64,000 nucleotides of DNA from Indolivaga macrotermitis (GCF_900128985.1 NZ_FQUC01000006.1:62001-126000), one strand, 5' to 3'; counted from the stretch's first letter, positions 45,642-54,294 are shown. The notes: generated by a model from the letters alone, not told the origin. Program-made: numbers and translations.

Positions 45642-46625
45642 TTAATTGGTTTTCCTTTTCTTATACTGACGGTATCCCACAAACCCAATTATAATAAATA
45701 AAATAAACACCCATAGATTAGCTAAGAATAAAATCAATCCACATAACATACTCCAACCAAAACCAAACGCATCTATCAGTTTTTCTGTAAACGGAGGCTC
45801 ATACTGTACATCTTCTTTAGCAATAGCTACATATTCAGTTTTAGAAACTTCTTTCTGATACATCCGTATAGATACGGTACTGAATTCGATGCGATCTTCC
45901 AATGATAAGTTAGCCAAATATGCTTCATCCGCCGACCGTTGGGATTCTTTCCTATTACCTTCGGCATCCACAACATCATCGAGCTTTGCTTTTCTGTTAT
46001 CCACGGCATTTTCCACACGTTTACTATATCCAGCCTCCCTTTGTTGAGACAGTTTATTGGCCAGTAACGACAAAGACATTTCTTTAGCCTCCACAATACG
46101 GTAATCCATTTTTCCAACTAAAGGAGCAATAGCTTTCAGTGCCGAATCTAAAGCATAGCTGGGTACTCTGAATTGCAAAAGAGACTCCAGTGTATAGTAA
46201 GTAACCAGCTTAGCAGAATCTGCACTTATCTTGATCGTATTGAAATGTTCTGCGGTATTCCGTATTTCCGATTTTACAACAAAACCTCCGGATTGGACAG
46301 CTATTTCCTCGACACGGTAAGTAGAACTAATTACATCGTCTACTTTAAACTTCATTTCAGAGGTACGGACAAATCTTCTGTTACCAAAAGCTTTCCCCTC
46401 AATAGCAGCCGCAGAAGAAGTATAATCCTGAGCAGGTGAATTCTGAGATTCTTTACTATTCGCCTCTCCACTTACTGCAGCAGATGCTGCTTCGGATTGA
46501 ATGTCTTCCTCGATCCGAAGATCACTAATACTCTCAGATTTATCTTCTTGTGCATATTTACTATTCTGTGAACAAGAAGCCAGCATTAAAAAAACTGCTG
46601 CAATTATTACGTGTTGTTTTTTCAT
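45642..46625 (-). CDS. DUF4349 lipoprotein
   Basis: This 327-residue envelope protein has a lipoprotein signal (AVFLMLASC, Cys18) and a low-complexity Ser/Ala/Glu stretch. The DUF4349 domain is about residues 80-270, containing FVRTSEMKFKVDDV and a coiled-coil hairpin. One C-terminal TM helix (about residues 285-312, LCGLILFLANLWVFILFIII) and a basic tail follow. The family has no settled function; the topology suggests a bridge between the lipid anchor and the inner membrane. It is an isolated gene. Confidence 0.85.
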   Translation of the reverse strand: MKKQHVIIAAVFLMLASCSQNSKYAQEDKSESISDLRIEEDIQSEAASAAVSGEANSKESQNSPAQDYTSSAAAIEGKAFGNRRFVRTSEMKFKVDDVISSTYRVEEIAVQSGGFVVKSEIRNTAEHFNTIKISADSAKLVTYYTLESLLQFRVPSYALDSALKAIAPLVGKMDYRIVEAKEMSLSLLANKLSQQREAGYSKRVENAVDNRKAKLDDVVDAEGNRKESQRSADEAYLANLSLEDRIEFSTVSIRMYQKEVSKTEYVAIAKEDVQYEPPFTEKLIDAFGFGWSMLCGLILFLANLWVFILFIIIGFVGYRQYKKRKTN

Positions 46626-46711
46626 AATAGAATATTTACTTTGATTGTACTTTTATAGAGTAACTCTTAAGAAATATTCCACAATTTAAATAATATTATT
46701 TGAAAACAATC

Positions 46712-47962
46712 TTATTTGCCTAAAGCTTGTAATATATCTTTTTTCAGGTCTTCCACATTTTCCAACCCTACAGACAGACGAAGTAAATTATCCTCAATAC
46801 CCATTACCTCTTTCATTTCCTGAGTAAATGTCCCGTAAATAGTGGATTCAGGATGTATAATCAATGTTTTATTATCGAACAAATTGGTAGCACGGCGGAT
46901 AATCTGCAATTTGTTCATAAAGTGGTAACAATCTTCTTTAGTAGCTAAACAGAAAGTTAGCATAGCTCCCGGATTTCCCACAAATAATTTATCCGACACA
47001 GTTTTGTACGGCGAACTGTTCAATTTTGTATAACCGACCTTTACGACCTTTTCATTTTCAGATAAGAACTGAGCCAACTCATAAGCCGAAGCAGCCATAT
47101 GCTCGAACCGTATTTGCAGAGTTTCCATACCTAACGACTGCAACGATGCTGTCTCTGAATCCATACAAGCACCAAAGTTACGGGCAATCTCGCGTCTTAG
47201 TTTAAATGTAAAACGCTGATTTCCGTCTACTGACGAAAGTTTACTTAACTTTTTATTCTTCGACCAGTCGAAAGTTCCGTAATCAAGTATAGCTCCGCCT
47301 ACACTTGTGGCTCCTCCCGAAATATATTTTGTAGAAGAAACAAGTTCAATATCAGCACCTGCTTTCCGGGCATTGAAACTACACCACGGAACGATAGTAG
47401 AATCAACAATCATCGGAATATTTTTAGCTTTTAATATTTTGGATATTTCAGGAAGATCTGCAACTTCCATGTGCGGATTAGTTATCAATTCACAGAAAAA
47501 GGCACATGTATTTTCATCTAAAGCAGATTCTATTTCGTCCAGATTATCGGTATCGACAAAACGAACTTCAACTCCGAATTCGGCTAAAGTAAATTTGAAC
47601 AAAGAAAATGTATTGCCAAAAAGATGGGGTGAAGTCACGATATTACATCCGGCATAAGCTATTGTCATGAAAGTATTCGAAATTGCCGCCATACCCGAAG
47701 CCACAGACATCACAGTTTCGGCACCTGATGCCGACTTAATCTTTCTCTCAAGCATTTCTACCGAAGGGTTGGATATTCGTGTATATGTATGAGCGGTAAC
47801 TTTATTCTGAAAAGCGTCAGCTATAGCTTCTGCCGTCTCAAATTCAAATGCTGCATTACGATATACCGGTAAACTGATTGCACCGTGTGCATCTTTACGA
47901 CCAAATTGCGTAGTAATAATACGTGTTGCGAAACCTTCGCTCTGACAATCTTCTATTTCCAT
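46712..47962 (-). CDS. Cys/Met-metabolism PLP enzyme (O-acetylhomoserine sulfhydrylase / methionine gamma-lyase type)
   Basis: This is a 416-residue fold-type I enzyme of the transsulfuration family. Motifs are TYTRISNPSVEMLERKI, SVASGMAAISNTFM, DSTIVPWCSFNARKAGADIE, the Schiff-base lysine in SSTKYISGGATSVGGA, and the end LLRLSVGLENVEDLKKDI. The family includes O-acetylhomoserine sulfhydrylases, cystathionine synthases and lyases, and methionine gamma-lyases. The Cys after Pro-Trp is unusual but does not decide among them. It is monocistronic and no methionine genes are beside it. Confidence 0.88.
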   Translation of the reverse strand: MEIEDCQSEGFATRIITTQFGRKDAHGAISLPVYRNAAFEFETAEAIADAFQNKVTAHTYTRISNPSVEMLERKIKSASGAETVMSVASGMAAISNTFMTIAYAGCNIVTSPHLFGNTFSLFKFTLAEFGVEVRFVDTDNLDEIESALDENTCAFFCELITNPHMEVADLPEISKILKAKNIPMIVDSTIVPWCSFNARKAGADIELVSSTKYISGGATSVGGAILDYGTFDWSKNKKLSKLSSVDGNQRFTFKLRREIARNFGACMDSETASLQSLGMETLQIRFEHMAASAYELAQFLSENEKVVKVGYTKLNSSPYKTVSDKLFVGNPGAMLTFCLATKEDCYHFMNKLQIIRRATNLFDNKTLIIHPESTIYGTFTQEMKEVMGIEDNLLRLSVGLENVEDLKKDILQALGK

Positions 47963-48090
47963 TATACAATTCCTAAATTAAAATTCGTAAAATCTCTTTA
48001 TTGTATGATAACACCAATATCTGACAGAATTATTACAAAATTAATAAAATACCTGACTATTTACTGCAAAAAAAGCGATATAAAAAGACG

Positions 48091-48152
48091 CAAAAAAGAC
48101 AGGCAAACAACTTTACGTATTTGGTGAGTTATTTGCCTGCCTGTTCTTTTTT
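48091..48152. terminator. terminator between the transsulfuration-type gene and the CDGSH gene
   Basis: A long imperfect stem, AAGACAGGCAAACAACT against AGTTATTTGCCTGCCTGTTCTT, is flanked by A and T runs. In the minus direction it terminates the CDGSH gene. Confidence 0.7.
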
Positions 48153-48160
48153 CAATAAAG

Positions 48161-48355
48161 TCAATCCTTAAAGCCTATCTTGGCATGACTACCATCACAA
48201 AAGGGTTTGTTGTGAGATGCTCCGCAACGACACAAGTGCGGATTGGTTTTCACTACAGTAGAACCGTCTGCCAGAGTTAATTCTACAGTTCCTTCTACTA
48301 ATAAAGGTGCGTTAGGGATTACTTTGATTTTAAGTAATGAATCGTTACTTTCCAT
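48161..48355 (-). CDS. CDGSH iron-sulfur domain protein
   Basis: This is a 64-residue protein with the complete CDGSH signature, HLCRCGASHNKPFCDGSH, whose three cysteines and one histidine bind a [2Fe-2S] cluster. The N-terminal half (LTLADGSTVVKTNP) matches the small bacterial members. A redox or Fe-S transfer role is probable. It is a single gene upstream of a terminator. Confidence 0.93.
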   Translation of the reverse strand: MESNDSLLKIKVIPNAPLLVEGTVELTLADGSTVVKTNPHLCRCGASHNKPFCDGSHAKIGFKD

Positions 48356-48475
48356 AATGTAATGTTTTTAAGTTGATCAGTATTATAACATCACAAGACA
48401 GTAAAAGTTAACAAAAACACTCCTTTTTTAAGTAACGGAGGTATTCAAAGATACATTCCCTACCCAAGCAATAAA

Positions 48476-48488
48476 AGGACTGAGACCT
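48476..48488. repeat. AGGTCTnAGACCT palindrome, copy 5 (one mismatch)
   Basis: AGGACTGAGACCT differs from the palindrome at one base. It ends at the last base of the tsaB stop codon. Confidence 0.6.
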
Positions 48489-49183
48489 TATAATATATTT
48501 TTCTTCGGAACAGTAGCAACAAAATCTTTCAGATAGAAAGGTTCGAAATACGCTACATCTACAAAATCTCCTTTTTCGAAAGCTTGTTCCGACAAAGCTG
48601 TCATAAAAACAGCTGACGGATAAATACCCTCTATAAATATGGCATTTGAATTCAGTAAAGTATCCTTACATTTATCTGCACCATTTCCAAAGAACAAAAC
48701 TTTGTGATCTTTCAAATATTCGTGATATGAATTACCGTCGACAATATCAGCAGCCGTATCCCGGACTACATTTAGTTTTTTATCATAAACTGCCGCGTAT
48801 ACCTCCATCCGACGGGCATCAATCATCGGACAAAGTAATGTTGTGTCATTTATATCCGAAGACGTCTCCAATATCTTTTTAGCCATTACCTCAAGGCTTT
48901 TTACAGCAATAAGAGGTATACCTAGCCCATAACATAACCCTTTTGCTTCCGATACGCCAATACGTAATCCGGTATAAGACCCGGGACCGCAACTCACCGC
49001 AACCGCATCCAGTTTCAATTTATTTTCACGAACCGATTCCAGAGCTTGTGCTACAAATACCCCCAAAAGGGCTGCATGAGAAGGCCCTGTCGTATTTTCC
49101 TTCTTGAAGAGGATACTTCCATTGTTTGAAACAGCAACAGAACATACATTAGTTGCTGTTTCTATATTTAATATACAAGACAT
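48488..49183 (-). CDS. tsaB: tRNA threonylcarbamoyladenosine biosynthesis protein TsaB
   Basis: TsaB is an ASKHA-fold partner of TsaD and TsaE in making t6A37 on ANN-decoding tRNAs. The 231-residue protein opens ILNIETATNVCSVAVSNNG and has VSCGPGSYTGLRIGVSEAKG, the family hallmark, then PMIDARRMEVYAAVYD. A minus-strand TACCTTTG box lies 25-32 bp upstream. It is monocistronic, with a palindrome overlapping its stop codon. Confidence 0.95.
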   Translation of the reverse strand: MSCILNIETATNVCSVAVSNNGSILFKKENTTGPSHAALLGVFVAQALESVRENKLKLDAVAVSCGPGSYTGLRIGVSEAKGLCYGLGIPLIAVKSLEVMAKKILETSSDINDTTLLCPMIDARRMEVYAAVYDKKLNVVRDTAADIVDGNSYHEYLKDHKVLFFGNGADKCKDTLLNSNAIFIEGIYPSAVFMTALSEQAFEKGDFVDVAYFEPFYLKDFVATVPKKNIL

Positions 49184-49207
49184 ATAATTGAAAAAAAATT
49201 TAACGGC

Positions 49208-49215
49208 ACAAAGGT
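49208..49215 (-). promoter_or_regulatory. candidate -7 box (TACCTTTG) for tsaB
   Basis: The minus-strand TACCTTTG is the same box as at the SRP RNA promoter. Confidence 0.5.
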
Positions 49216-49317
49216 ACTACTTTTCATAAGTAAAAAATATCATTGCAAACACAAAAAGATAAAGCATTTTGTTAATCTTTTTTCTCTAAAAAAGCAAATT
49301 GCTCAATTAAAAATTAA

Positions 49318-49325
49318 TATATTTG
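49318..49325 (+). promoter_or_regulatory. candidate -7 box (TATATTTG) for the pyrBI leader
   Basis: TATATTTG predicts a transcript start near 49332 and an untranslated leader of about 200 bases before pyrB. The leader ORF starts about 18 bases after that point. Confidence 0.55.
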
Positions 49326-49349
49326 TCTTTCGAATTATACTGAATAAAT

Positions 49350-49541
49350 ATGAACAAAAACCACCATTCATATTTTTATGATTTGAGTTTACAATCAACA
49401 TTTTTAAACTCAGCCTTTTTTGTTCGTTATAAATACACCTCGAAGCATTGTTGTTTTCGAGGTTTTTTTTGTAAAAAAAAACCGAAGGATCTCATTATAA
49501 ATACTTACAGTTACTTAATACATTCCGCTTATGAAAAATAA
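49350..49541 (+). CDS. candidate pyrBI leader peptide
   Basis: A 63-codon frame starts [15 protein letters not shown] and runs through both leader hairpins. It stops at TAA (49539-49541), overlapping the first codons of pyrB. It has no likeness to a folded protein. Its position mirrors the E. coli pyrBI leader peptide, whose translation couples UTP level to termination. Overlap with the pyrB start could also couple translation. Confidence 0.35.
   Translation: MNKNHHSYFYDLSLQSTFLNSAFFVRYKYTSKHCCFRGFFCKKKPKDLIINTYSYLIHSAYEK
49384..49421 (+). promoter_or_regulatory. pause-like hairpin with U-tract in the pyrBI leader
   Basis: TGAGTTT (49384-49390) pairs with AAACTCA (49406-49412) around a 15-nt loop. 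Six T residues follow at 49416-49421. It is weaker than the downstream terminator and suits a UTP-sensitive pause. Confidence 0.45.
49438..49470 (+). terminator. attenuator terminator upstream of pyrB
   Basis: CCTCGAA pairs with TTCGAGG around an 11-nt loop and is followed at once by eight T residues. It lies 60 bases before the pyrB start, inside the leader, so it must be read through for pyrBI expression. Confidence 0.75.
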
Positions 49542-50448
49542 AAGCTTGGTCTCTATCACCGATTACAGCAAGGAAGACATTATCAGAATACTCGACCTTG
49601 CCAAGAAATTTGATGAGAATCCCAACCGCCGCTTATTGGAAGGTAAAGTTTGCGCCACCTTGTTCTTCGAACCATCGACCCGTACCCGCCTCAGTTTCGA
49701 AACTGCGGTAAACCGTTTGGGCGGACGTATTATCGGCTTCTCAGATGCTTCGACAACCAGTTCTACCAAAGGCGAAACGCTTAAAGACACTATAGCAATG
49801 GTATGTAACTATGCAGATATGATTATTATGCGTCATCACCTCGAAGGCGCTGCCCGGTATGCTTCGGAACTAACTTCTACTCCTATAATTAACGCAGGAG
49901 ACGGAGCCAACCAGCACCCCACGCAAACTATGCTCGATATATATTCGATAATGAAAACTCAGGGAAAGCTGGATAACCTGAACATAACTATTGTGGGAGA
50001 CCTCAAATATGGGCGTACAGTTCATTCCCTGATTATAGGAATGTCGCACTTCAATCCTACATTCCGGTTTGTAGCTCCGGACGAGTTGAAATTGCCTGAA
50101 CAATACAAGTTATTCTGCGAAAAGCGCAATATCAAATACGAAGAAACAGCCGACTTTTCACCGGAGATTATCAACAAAACAGATATTCTATACATGACCC
50201 GTGTTCAACGTGAACGCTTTACTGACCTGATGGAATACGAGAAAGTAAAAAATGTATATATCCTCCGTAAAGACATGCTCGAAAATTCCCGTGAAAATCT
50301 TCGTATACTGCATCCGTTACCTCGCGTCAACGAGATTCAGCAAGATGTTGACGACAGTCCGAAAGCCTATTACTTCGAACAGGCTAAGAACGGAGTATTC
50401 GCCCGTCAAGCAGTTATTTGTGATGCTTTAGGTATAAATGTCGAATAA
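49531..50448 (+). CDS. pyrB: aspartate carbamoyltransferase, catalytic chain
   Basis: PyrB makes carbamoyl-aspartate, the first committed step of pyrimidine synthesis. The 305-residue chain has [20 protein letters not shown] (carbamoyl-phosphate site), [14 protein letters not shown] with the active-site loop, [20 protein letters not shown] and [11 protein letters not shown]. The regulatory chain gene pyrI follows 22 bp later, so the enzyme should be the allosteric six-plus-six holoenzyme. The leader carries an ORF, a hairpin and a terminator, suggesting attenuation. Confidence 0.97.
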   Translation: MKNKSLVSITDYSKEDIIRILDLAKKFDENPNRRLLEGKVCATLFFEPSTRTRLSFETAVNRLGGRIIGFSDASTTSSTKGETLKDTIAMVCNYADMIIMRHHLEGAARYASELTSTPIINAGDGANQHPTQTMLDIYSIMKTQGKLDNLNITIVGDLKYGRTVHSLIIGMSHFNPTFRFVAPDELKLPEQYKLFCEKRNIKYEETADFSPEIINKTDILYMTRVQRERFTDLMEYEKVKNVYILRKDMLENSRENLRILHPLPRVNEIQQDVDDSPKAYYFEQAKNGVFARQAVICDALGINVE

Positions 50449-50470
50449 TACAAACTAAAAAAGAAAAGCC

Positions 50471-50932
50471 ATGTCCGAAAAAAGAAAAGAACTACAAGTA
50501 GCTGCCCTTTGCAATGGTACTGCTATCGACCATATCCCATCCGATCAGGTTTTTAAAGTTGTATCATTACTCAATCTCGAAAACCTGCCCCACCCTATAA
50601 CTATAGGAAATAATCTGGAGAGTAAAAAAATGGGAACCAAAGGCATTATCAAAATAGCAGATATGTTTTTCGAAGAAAGTGTGATTAACCGTATCGCCTT
50701 AATAGCGCCCAATGTCGTACTCAATATTATCAGAGATTATAGGGTTGTAGAGAAAAAGAGAGTCAGCCTGCCCCAAACAATAGTAGGTATCGTAAAATGT
50801 AATAACCCTAAATGCATAACCAATAACGAACCAATGAAAACACGTTTCAGAGTGATAGATAATAGTCATGTAATTCTCAATTGTCATTACTGCGACCTGA
50901 AAATAGAGAAGGAAGAGATTATTTTAAAATAA
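50471..50932 (+). CDS. pyrI: aspartate carbamoyltransferase, regulatory chain
   Basis: This 153-residue PyrI binds CTP or ATP and tunes PyrB. The allosteric domain begins [20 protein letters not shown]. The zinc domain has four cysteines in CNNPKCI and CHYC, which join it to the catalytic chain. Both domains are complete. It is in an operon with pyrB, and no clear terminator follows. Confidence 0.97.
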   Translation: MSEKRKELQVAALCNGTAIDHIPSDQVFKVVSLLNLENLPHPITIGNNLESKKMGTKGIIKIADMFFEESVINRIALIAPNVVLNIIRDYRVVEKKRVSLPQTIVGIVKCNNPKCITNNEPMKTRFRVIDNSHVILNCHYCDLKIEKEEIILK

Positions 50933-50957
50933 AAAGAAGATATTCTGAAAAGTTTTA

Positions 50958-50990
50958 TTTGACCACATGAAACTTTTTTCTGTATCTTTG
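50958..50990 (+). promoter_or_regulatory. Bacteroidetes promoter, TTTG-N21-TATCTTTG
   Basis: TTTG at 50958-50961 and TATCTTTG at 50983-50990 are 21 bases apart, matching both boxes of the Bacteroides consensus. The next start codon is at 51216, which implies a leader of about 220 bases in which I see no known RNA motif. Confidence 0.65.
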
Positions 50991-51215
50991 GTATACATAA
51001 CGAATAGTGAAAACCTGAAGTAGTATATACATTTTTCAGATCATCTGCAAAACTTATATATTAAGTAACTGTAAGTATTGGATAATATATTGGGAGTAAT
51101 CATAACGCCCTATTATTCTTTTGCTCACAAAATTAATAAAAACATCTGAAACCTTAATAAAATAAATCAGGCTCTCATTTTTTTCAATCTTCAATATTTA
51201 TTTTTTAGATTAACT

Positions 51216-51851
51216 ATGTCATTATCGAAACATTACCTAGATATGCTCCCTCGGTTTGTGCAAAAAATGTACAAATCGGCTCAAAATAAAAGCAAGAGAA
51301 AAGAGTGGATAAAACAGGGACAACCAGTTCCCGTTCCTCACATTATTAAAGAAGAATTGGTATCGGAATATAAGCAAAAGCATAATCTTTCTATTCTGGT
51401 AGAATCCGGAACATATCTCGGTGACATGGTATGGGCGCAACAAGATAATTTCGAGAAGATCTATACCATCGAACTAAGTAAGGAACTGTATAAGCAATCG
51501 TATAAAAGATTCAAAAAGAAACCGCATATCCACCTTATACAAGGTGATAGTGGGAAAATAATGTCGACTCTTGTTCACGAAATTACCGACAGGGCGATAT
51601 TCTGGCTCGATGGGCACTATGCAGGAGGTACCACAGCCAGAGGAGATAAGGATTGTCCTATATGGGAAGAACTGAAAGCAATATGTTCAACAGGTATAGA
51701 ACACGTTATATTGATCGACGATGCACGGTTATTTATAGGGGAACGCGACTATCCTACAATTAATGGCGTAACAACATACATCCACGAGCTTTACCCTAAA
51801 AGCAAGATAGAAGTCAAATCGGATTGCATCATTGCTGAATTAGAGAAATAA
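51216..51851 (+). CDS. methyltransferase-like protein, function unassigned
   Basis: This 211-residue protein is predicted to have a Rossmann fold. LVESGTYLGDMVWAQQ followed by IYTIELSKELY resembles motif I and the acidic ribose-binding residue of SAM methyltransferases. IHLIQGDSGKIM and IFWLDGHYAGGTTARGD then resemble the DG/H segments of a group of sugar-linked methyltransferases. VILIDDARLF follows. The exact family is not certain and the substrate is unknown. It heads a short same-strand run with a small membrane protein and an acetyltransferase, preceded by a good promoter and a long leader. Confidence 0.6.
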   Translation: MSLSKHYLDMLPRFVQKMYKSAQNKSKRKEWIKQGQPVPVPHIIKEELVSEYKQKHNLSILVESGTYLGDMVWAQQDNFEKIYTIELSKELYKQSYKRFKKKPHIHLIQGDSGKIMSTLVHEITDRAIFWLDGHYAGGTTARGDKDCPIWEELKAICSTGIEHVILIDDARLFIGERDYPTINGVTTYIHELYPKSKIEVKSDCIIAELEK

Positions 51852-51888
51852 TATTTATTGACCGAACTCAAAAAACAACATATAACGA

Positions 51889-52077
51889 ATGTACAAATTC
51901 AGTATAGCCCTATTTATAGTATCCACAACATGTATTTTTCTTAATATCATACTGATTATTATAGACAGATACAATATAAACCACTATATACGTGCATGTA
52001 CATTCGTTGTATTATCCTTCTCGTCGTATTACCTGATGAAGTATTATAAAGAAAAAAGAGATAATAACAACAAATAA
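51889..52077 (+). CDS. small two-helix membrane protein
   Basis: This 62-residue protein is almost wholly two TM helices (residues about 3-24, SIALFIVSTTCIFLNIILII, and about 35-52, ACTFVVLSFSSYYLM), with a basic tail (KYYKEKRDNNNK). No family is recognised. The gene lies 37 bp after the methyltransferase-like gene and 15 bp before the acetyltransferase gene. Confidence 0.55.
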   Translation: MYKFSIALFIVSTTCIFLNIILIIIDRYNINHYIRACTFVVLSFSSYYLMKYYKEKRDNNNK

Positions 52078-52092
52078 TATACCCTGCAAATT

Positions 52093-52626
52093 GTGTTCCC
52101 AAGATTAGAAACAGATAGGCTTGATTTAGTTGAAATCAATGAAGACCACCTCAAAGATCTATATACCCTGTTCAGTAACAAAGAAGTGGTAAGGTATTAC
52201 AATCTGTTACCTTATAAAAGCCTGACAGACGGACAAAAGTTTATCGACTGGTATAGAACCCGTTTCGAAGAAAAATTAGCTATCAGATGGGGAATTGCCT
52301 TAAAAGGCAGCCGGAATATTATAGGTACAATAGGCTTCAATAACTATACATACAAACACAAGGCACAGATAGGCTACGACCTGCAGCAGGCATATTGGAA
52401 CAAGGGTTATATTTCAGAAGCATTGAACAAGGTCATTGGTTTCGGCTTTGAAAATCTTGAAATAAACAGAATCGAGGCTGAAATTATGGTTGGAAATACA
52501 GCATCTGAGCAAGTTCTTCAAAAACTACATTTCACCAAAGAAGGAGTATTACGACAGTGGATGTTCTGGAACGAACAGTATTTCGATATTATAATGTATT
52601 CGCTTTTAAGGAACGAGCATTGCTGA
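52093..52626 (+). CDS. GNAT acetyltransferase (RimJ/RimL type)
   Basis: This 177-residue GNAT enzyme opens FPRLETDRLDLVEINEDHL, the usual start of the RimJ/RimL group. It contains IGTIGFNNYTYKHKAQIGYD and the acetyl-CoA region WNKGYISEALNKVIGFGFE, then the closing LRQWMFWNEQYFDIIMYSLL. It transfers an acetyl group to a protein N-terminus or small molecule. The start is GTG at 52093, 15 bp after the small membrane protein gene. A strong terminator follows. Confidence 0.9.
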   Translation: MFPRLETDRLDLVEINEDHLKDLYTLFSNKEVVRYYNLLPYKSLTDGQKFIDWYRTRFEEKLAIRWGIALKGSRNIIGTIGFNNYTYKHKAQIGYDLQQAYWNKGYISEALNKVIGFGFENLEINRIEAEIMVGNTASEQVLQKLHFTKEGVLRQWMFWNEQYFDIIMYSLLRNEHC

Positions 52627-52640
52627 TGAAAATTACGACA

Positions 52641-52678
52641 AAAAGAAAAGGAACTAAAAATTTAGTTCCTTTTCTTTT
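52641..52678. terminator. bidirectional terminator between the GNAT gene and tRNA-Thr
   Basis: AAAAGAAAAGGAACTAAA pairs with TTTAGTTCCTTTTCTTTT with almost no loop bases. It can end both the acetyltransferase transcript and the minus-strand tRNA transcript. Confidence 0.9.
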
Positions 52679-52680
52679 GA

Positions 52681-52753
52681 GCCTCTTGTCGGATTCGAAC
52701 CAACGACCCCGAGATTACAAATCACGTGCTCTGGCCAACTGAGCTAAAGAGGC
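52681..52753 (-). tRNA. tRNA-Thr (anticodon TGT)
   Basis: On the minus strand the acceptor arms GCCTCTT and AAGAGGC pair. The D-loop reads AGCTCAGTTGGCCAGAGC, the anticodon loop ATTTGTAA gives TGT, and the T-arm is TTGGTTCGAATCC. It is 73 bases with no encoded CCA. It begins only 4 bases after the SRP-like RNA. Confidence 0.95.
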
Positions 52754-52853
52754 AAGTGGGTAAGCTTACTATATCGCGCCGCTACAACCAACTACCCTTG
52801 CTGCGATCAAACCCTGGGGGATTAATCGGGAGCTGACCGTATAGGACTTACCC
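52754..52853 (-). ncRNA. ffs: probable small SRP RNA (4.5S-like)
   Basis: On the minus strand the ends GGGTAAG and CTTACCC pair, then CTATA and TATAG, forming one long hairpin of about 100 bases. The tip contains ATCCCCCAGGG and GCAGCAAGGGTAG, which resemble the conserved CAGG...AGCA core of bacterial SRP RNA helix 8 that binds Ffh. The apical part between CAGG and AGCA is GTTTGATCGC, the right length for the canonical UCCGGAAGGA but not its sequence. A TACCTTTG box lies just upstream. It ends 4 bases before tRNA-Thr, so RNase P probably cuts between them. Confidence 0.75.
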
Positions 52854-52858
52854 GGGCA

Positions 52859-52888
52859 CAAAGGTAGATATTTTTTTTAATATCCAAA
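52859..52888 (-). promoter_or_regulatory. promoter of the SRP RNA / tRNA-Thr unit
   Basis: The minus-strand TTTG lies 18 bases before TACCTTTG (52859-52866), close to the Bacteroides consensus. The predicted start coincides with the first G of the RNA hairpin. Confidence 0.65.
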
Positions 52889-52924
52889 ATCGAAAACAAA
52901 CTTTTTCGTTTACTTCCATTTTAC

Positions 52925-52932
52925 TATCTTTG
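52925..52932 (+). promoter_or_regulatory. candidate -7 box (TATCTTTG) for pepT
   Basis: TATCTTTG fits TAnnTTTG, about 105 bases before the pepT start. Confidence 0.5.
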
Positions 52933-53037
52933 TTCATAGTAAAACATGAGTAGAATAACGATTTTAAAAGCAAATAGTTATATTTCTTTCCGATCGAAAC
53001 TACCCATACATTTTTTATCAAAAAATAATTAAATACA

Positions 53038-54270
53038 ATGAATGTCGTAGACCGATTTATTAAATATGTTCAGTTTGATACCGAATCAAATACCGAAACA
53101 CATACTACACCTAGTACTCCGGGACAATTAGTTTTAGCCGAGGAGCTGAAAAAAGAGCTTATTGAATTAGGGTTAACTGGGGTCACTTTAGATAACAACG
53201 GTTATGTAATGGCGACTCTGCCAGCAAACACAGATAAGCAGATACCGACCATCGGCTTTGTTGCTCATATGGACACCAGCCCCGACCTTACAGGTAAAAA
53301 TGTAAAGCCCCGTATAGTAAATTCATACGACGGAAAAGACATTGTTCTACATAAAGAAAACAATATCATCTTATCACCAATAGACTTTCCCGAATTATTA
53401 CAATTCGAAGGGCAAGACCTGATTGTAACTGACGGAACAACATTATTAGGAGCCGATGATAAAGCCGGAATTGCTGAAATAATGACAGCAATGCAATATC
53501 TGTTAGAACATCCCGAAATTAAACACGGAAAGATCAGAATCTGCTTTACCCCTGACGAAGAGATAGGCGAAGGAGCTGATCATTTCGACGTTGAAAAATT
53601 TGGAGCCGAATGGGCTTATACCATGGATGGAGGAATTATAGGAGAGCTTGAATATGAAAATTTCAATGCTGCCGGAGCAAAAATCAGCATTCAGGGACGA
53701 AGTGTACACCCGGGATACGCCAAAGGCAAAATGGTAAACGCTCTAATCATTGCAAATAAACTGATATCGTTCCTACCTGAGAGCCAACGTCCTGAACATA
53801 CCTGTAATTACGAAGGATTTTTCCACTTAGTCGGAATGTCCGGTTCTGTGGACTCTGCCAATGTTTCATTCATTATCCGCGATCACGATCGCAAGCTATT
53901 TGAAAAAAGGAAACAATTATTGACAGATACTGTAGCTTACCTTCAAAAACTCTATCCTTCGAGCGGAATCAATCTCGAAATCAAGGATCAGTATTACAAT
54001 ATGCGGGAAAAGGTAGAACCGGTTATAAAAATTGTTGACTATGCCTTCGAAGCCATGCAACAATTAGATATTACACCTATTGTAAAACCAATCAGAGGAG
54101 GCACAGATGGCGCACGCTTATCTTTCATGGGACTACCCTGCCCTAACATTTTTGCAGGAGGGCTAAATTTCCACGGGCGCTATGAGTTTGTTCCTATTCC
54201 ATCATTAGAAAAAGCAACTCAGGTAATTGTAAAAATTGCAGAACTGGTTGCAGAGGATTCAAATAAATAA
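53038..54270 (+). CDS. pepT: peptidase T (tripeptidase)
   Basis: PepT is a cytosolic zinc aminotripeptidase (M20B). The 410-residue protein has the metal and catalytic motifs in order: [48 protein letters not shown], and [29 protein letters not shown] with the last zinc histidine lies near the end. Length and motifs match the E. coli enzyme. mgsA follows 24 bp later. Confidence 0.97.
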   Translation: MNVVDRFIKYVQFDTESNTETHTTPSTPGQLVLAEELKKELIELGLTGVTLDNNGYVMATLPANTDKQIPTIGFVAHMDTSPDLTGKNVKPRIVNSYDGKDIVLHKENNIILSPIDFPELLQFEGQDLIVTDGTTLLGADDKAGIAEIMTAMQYLLEHPEIKHGKIRICFTPDEEIGEGADHFDVEKFGAEWAYTMDGGIIGELEYENFNAAGAKISIQGRSVHPGYAKGKMVNALIIANKLISFLPESQRPEHTCNYEGFFHLVGMSGSVDSANVSFIIRDHDRKLFEKRKQLLTDTVAYLQKLYPSSGINLEIKDQYYNMREKVEPVIKIVDYAFEAMQQLDITPIVKPIRGGTDGARLSFMGLPCPNIFAGGLNFHGRYEFVPIPSLEKATQVIVKIAELVAEDSNK

Positions 54271-54294
54271 TTCAACTTATATATACATGAATTT

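Noticed and set aside
47885-48127. Open frame of 80 codons on the plus strand
   Set aside because: It runs over the 5' end of the transsulfuration-type gene and the terminator stem; it is Lys/Arg-rich low-complexity sequence.
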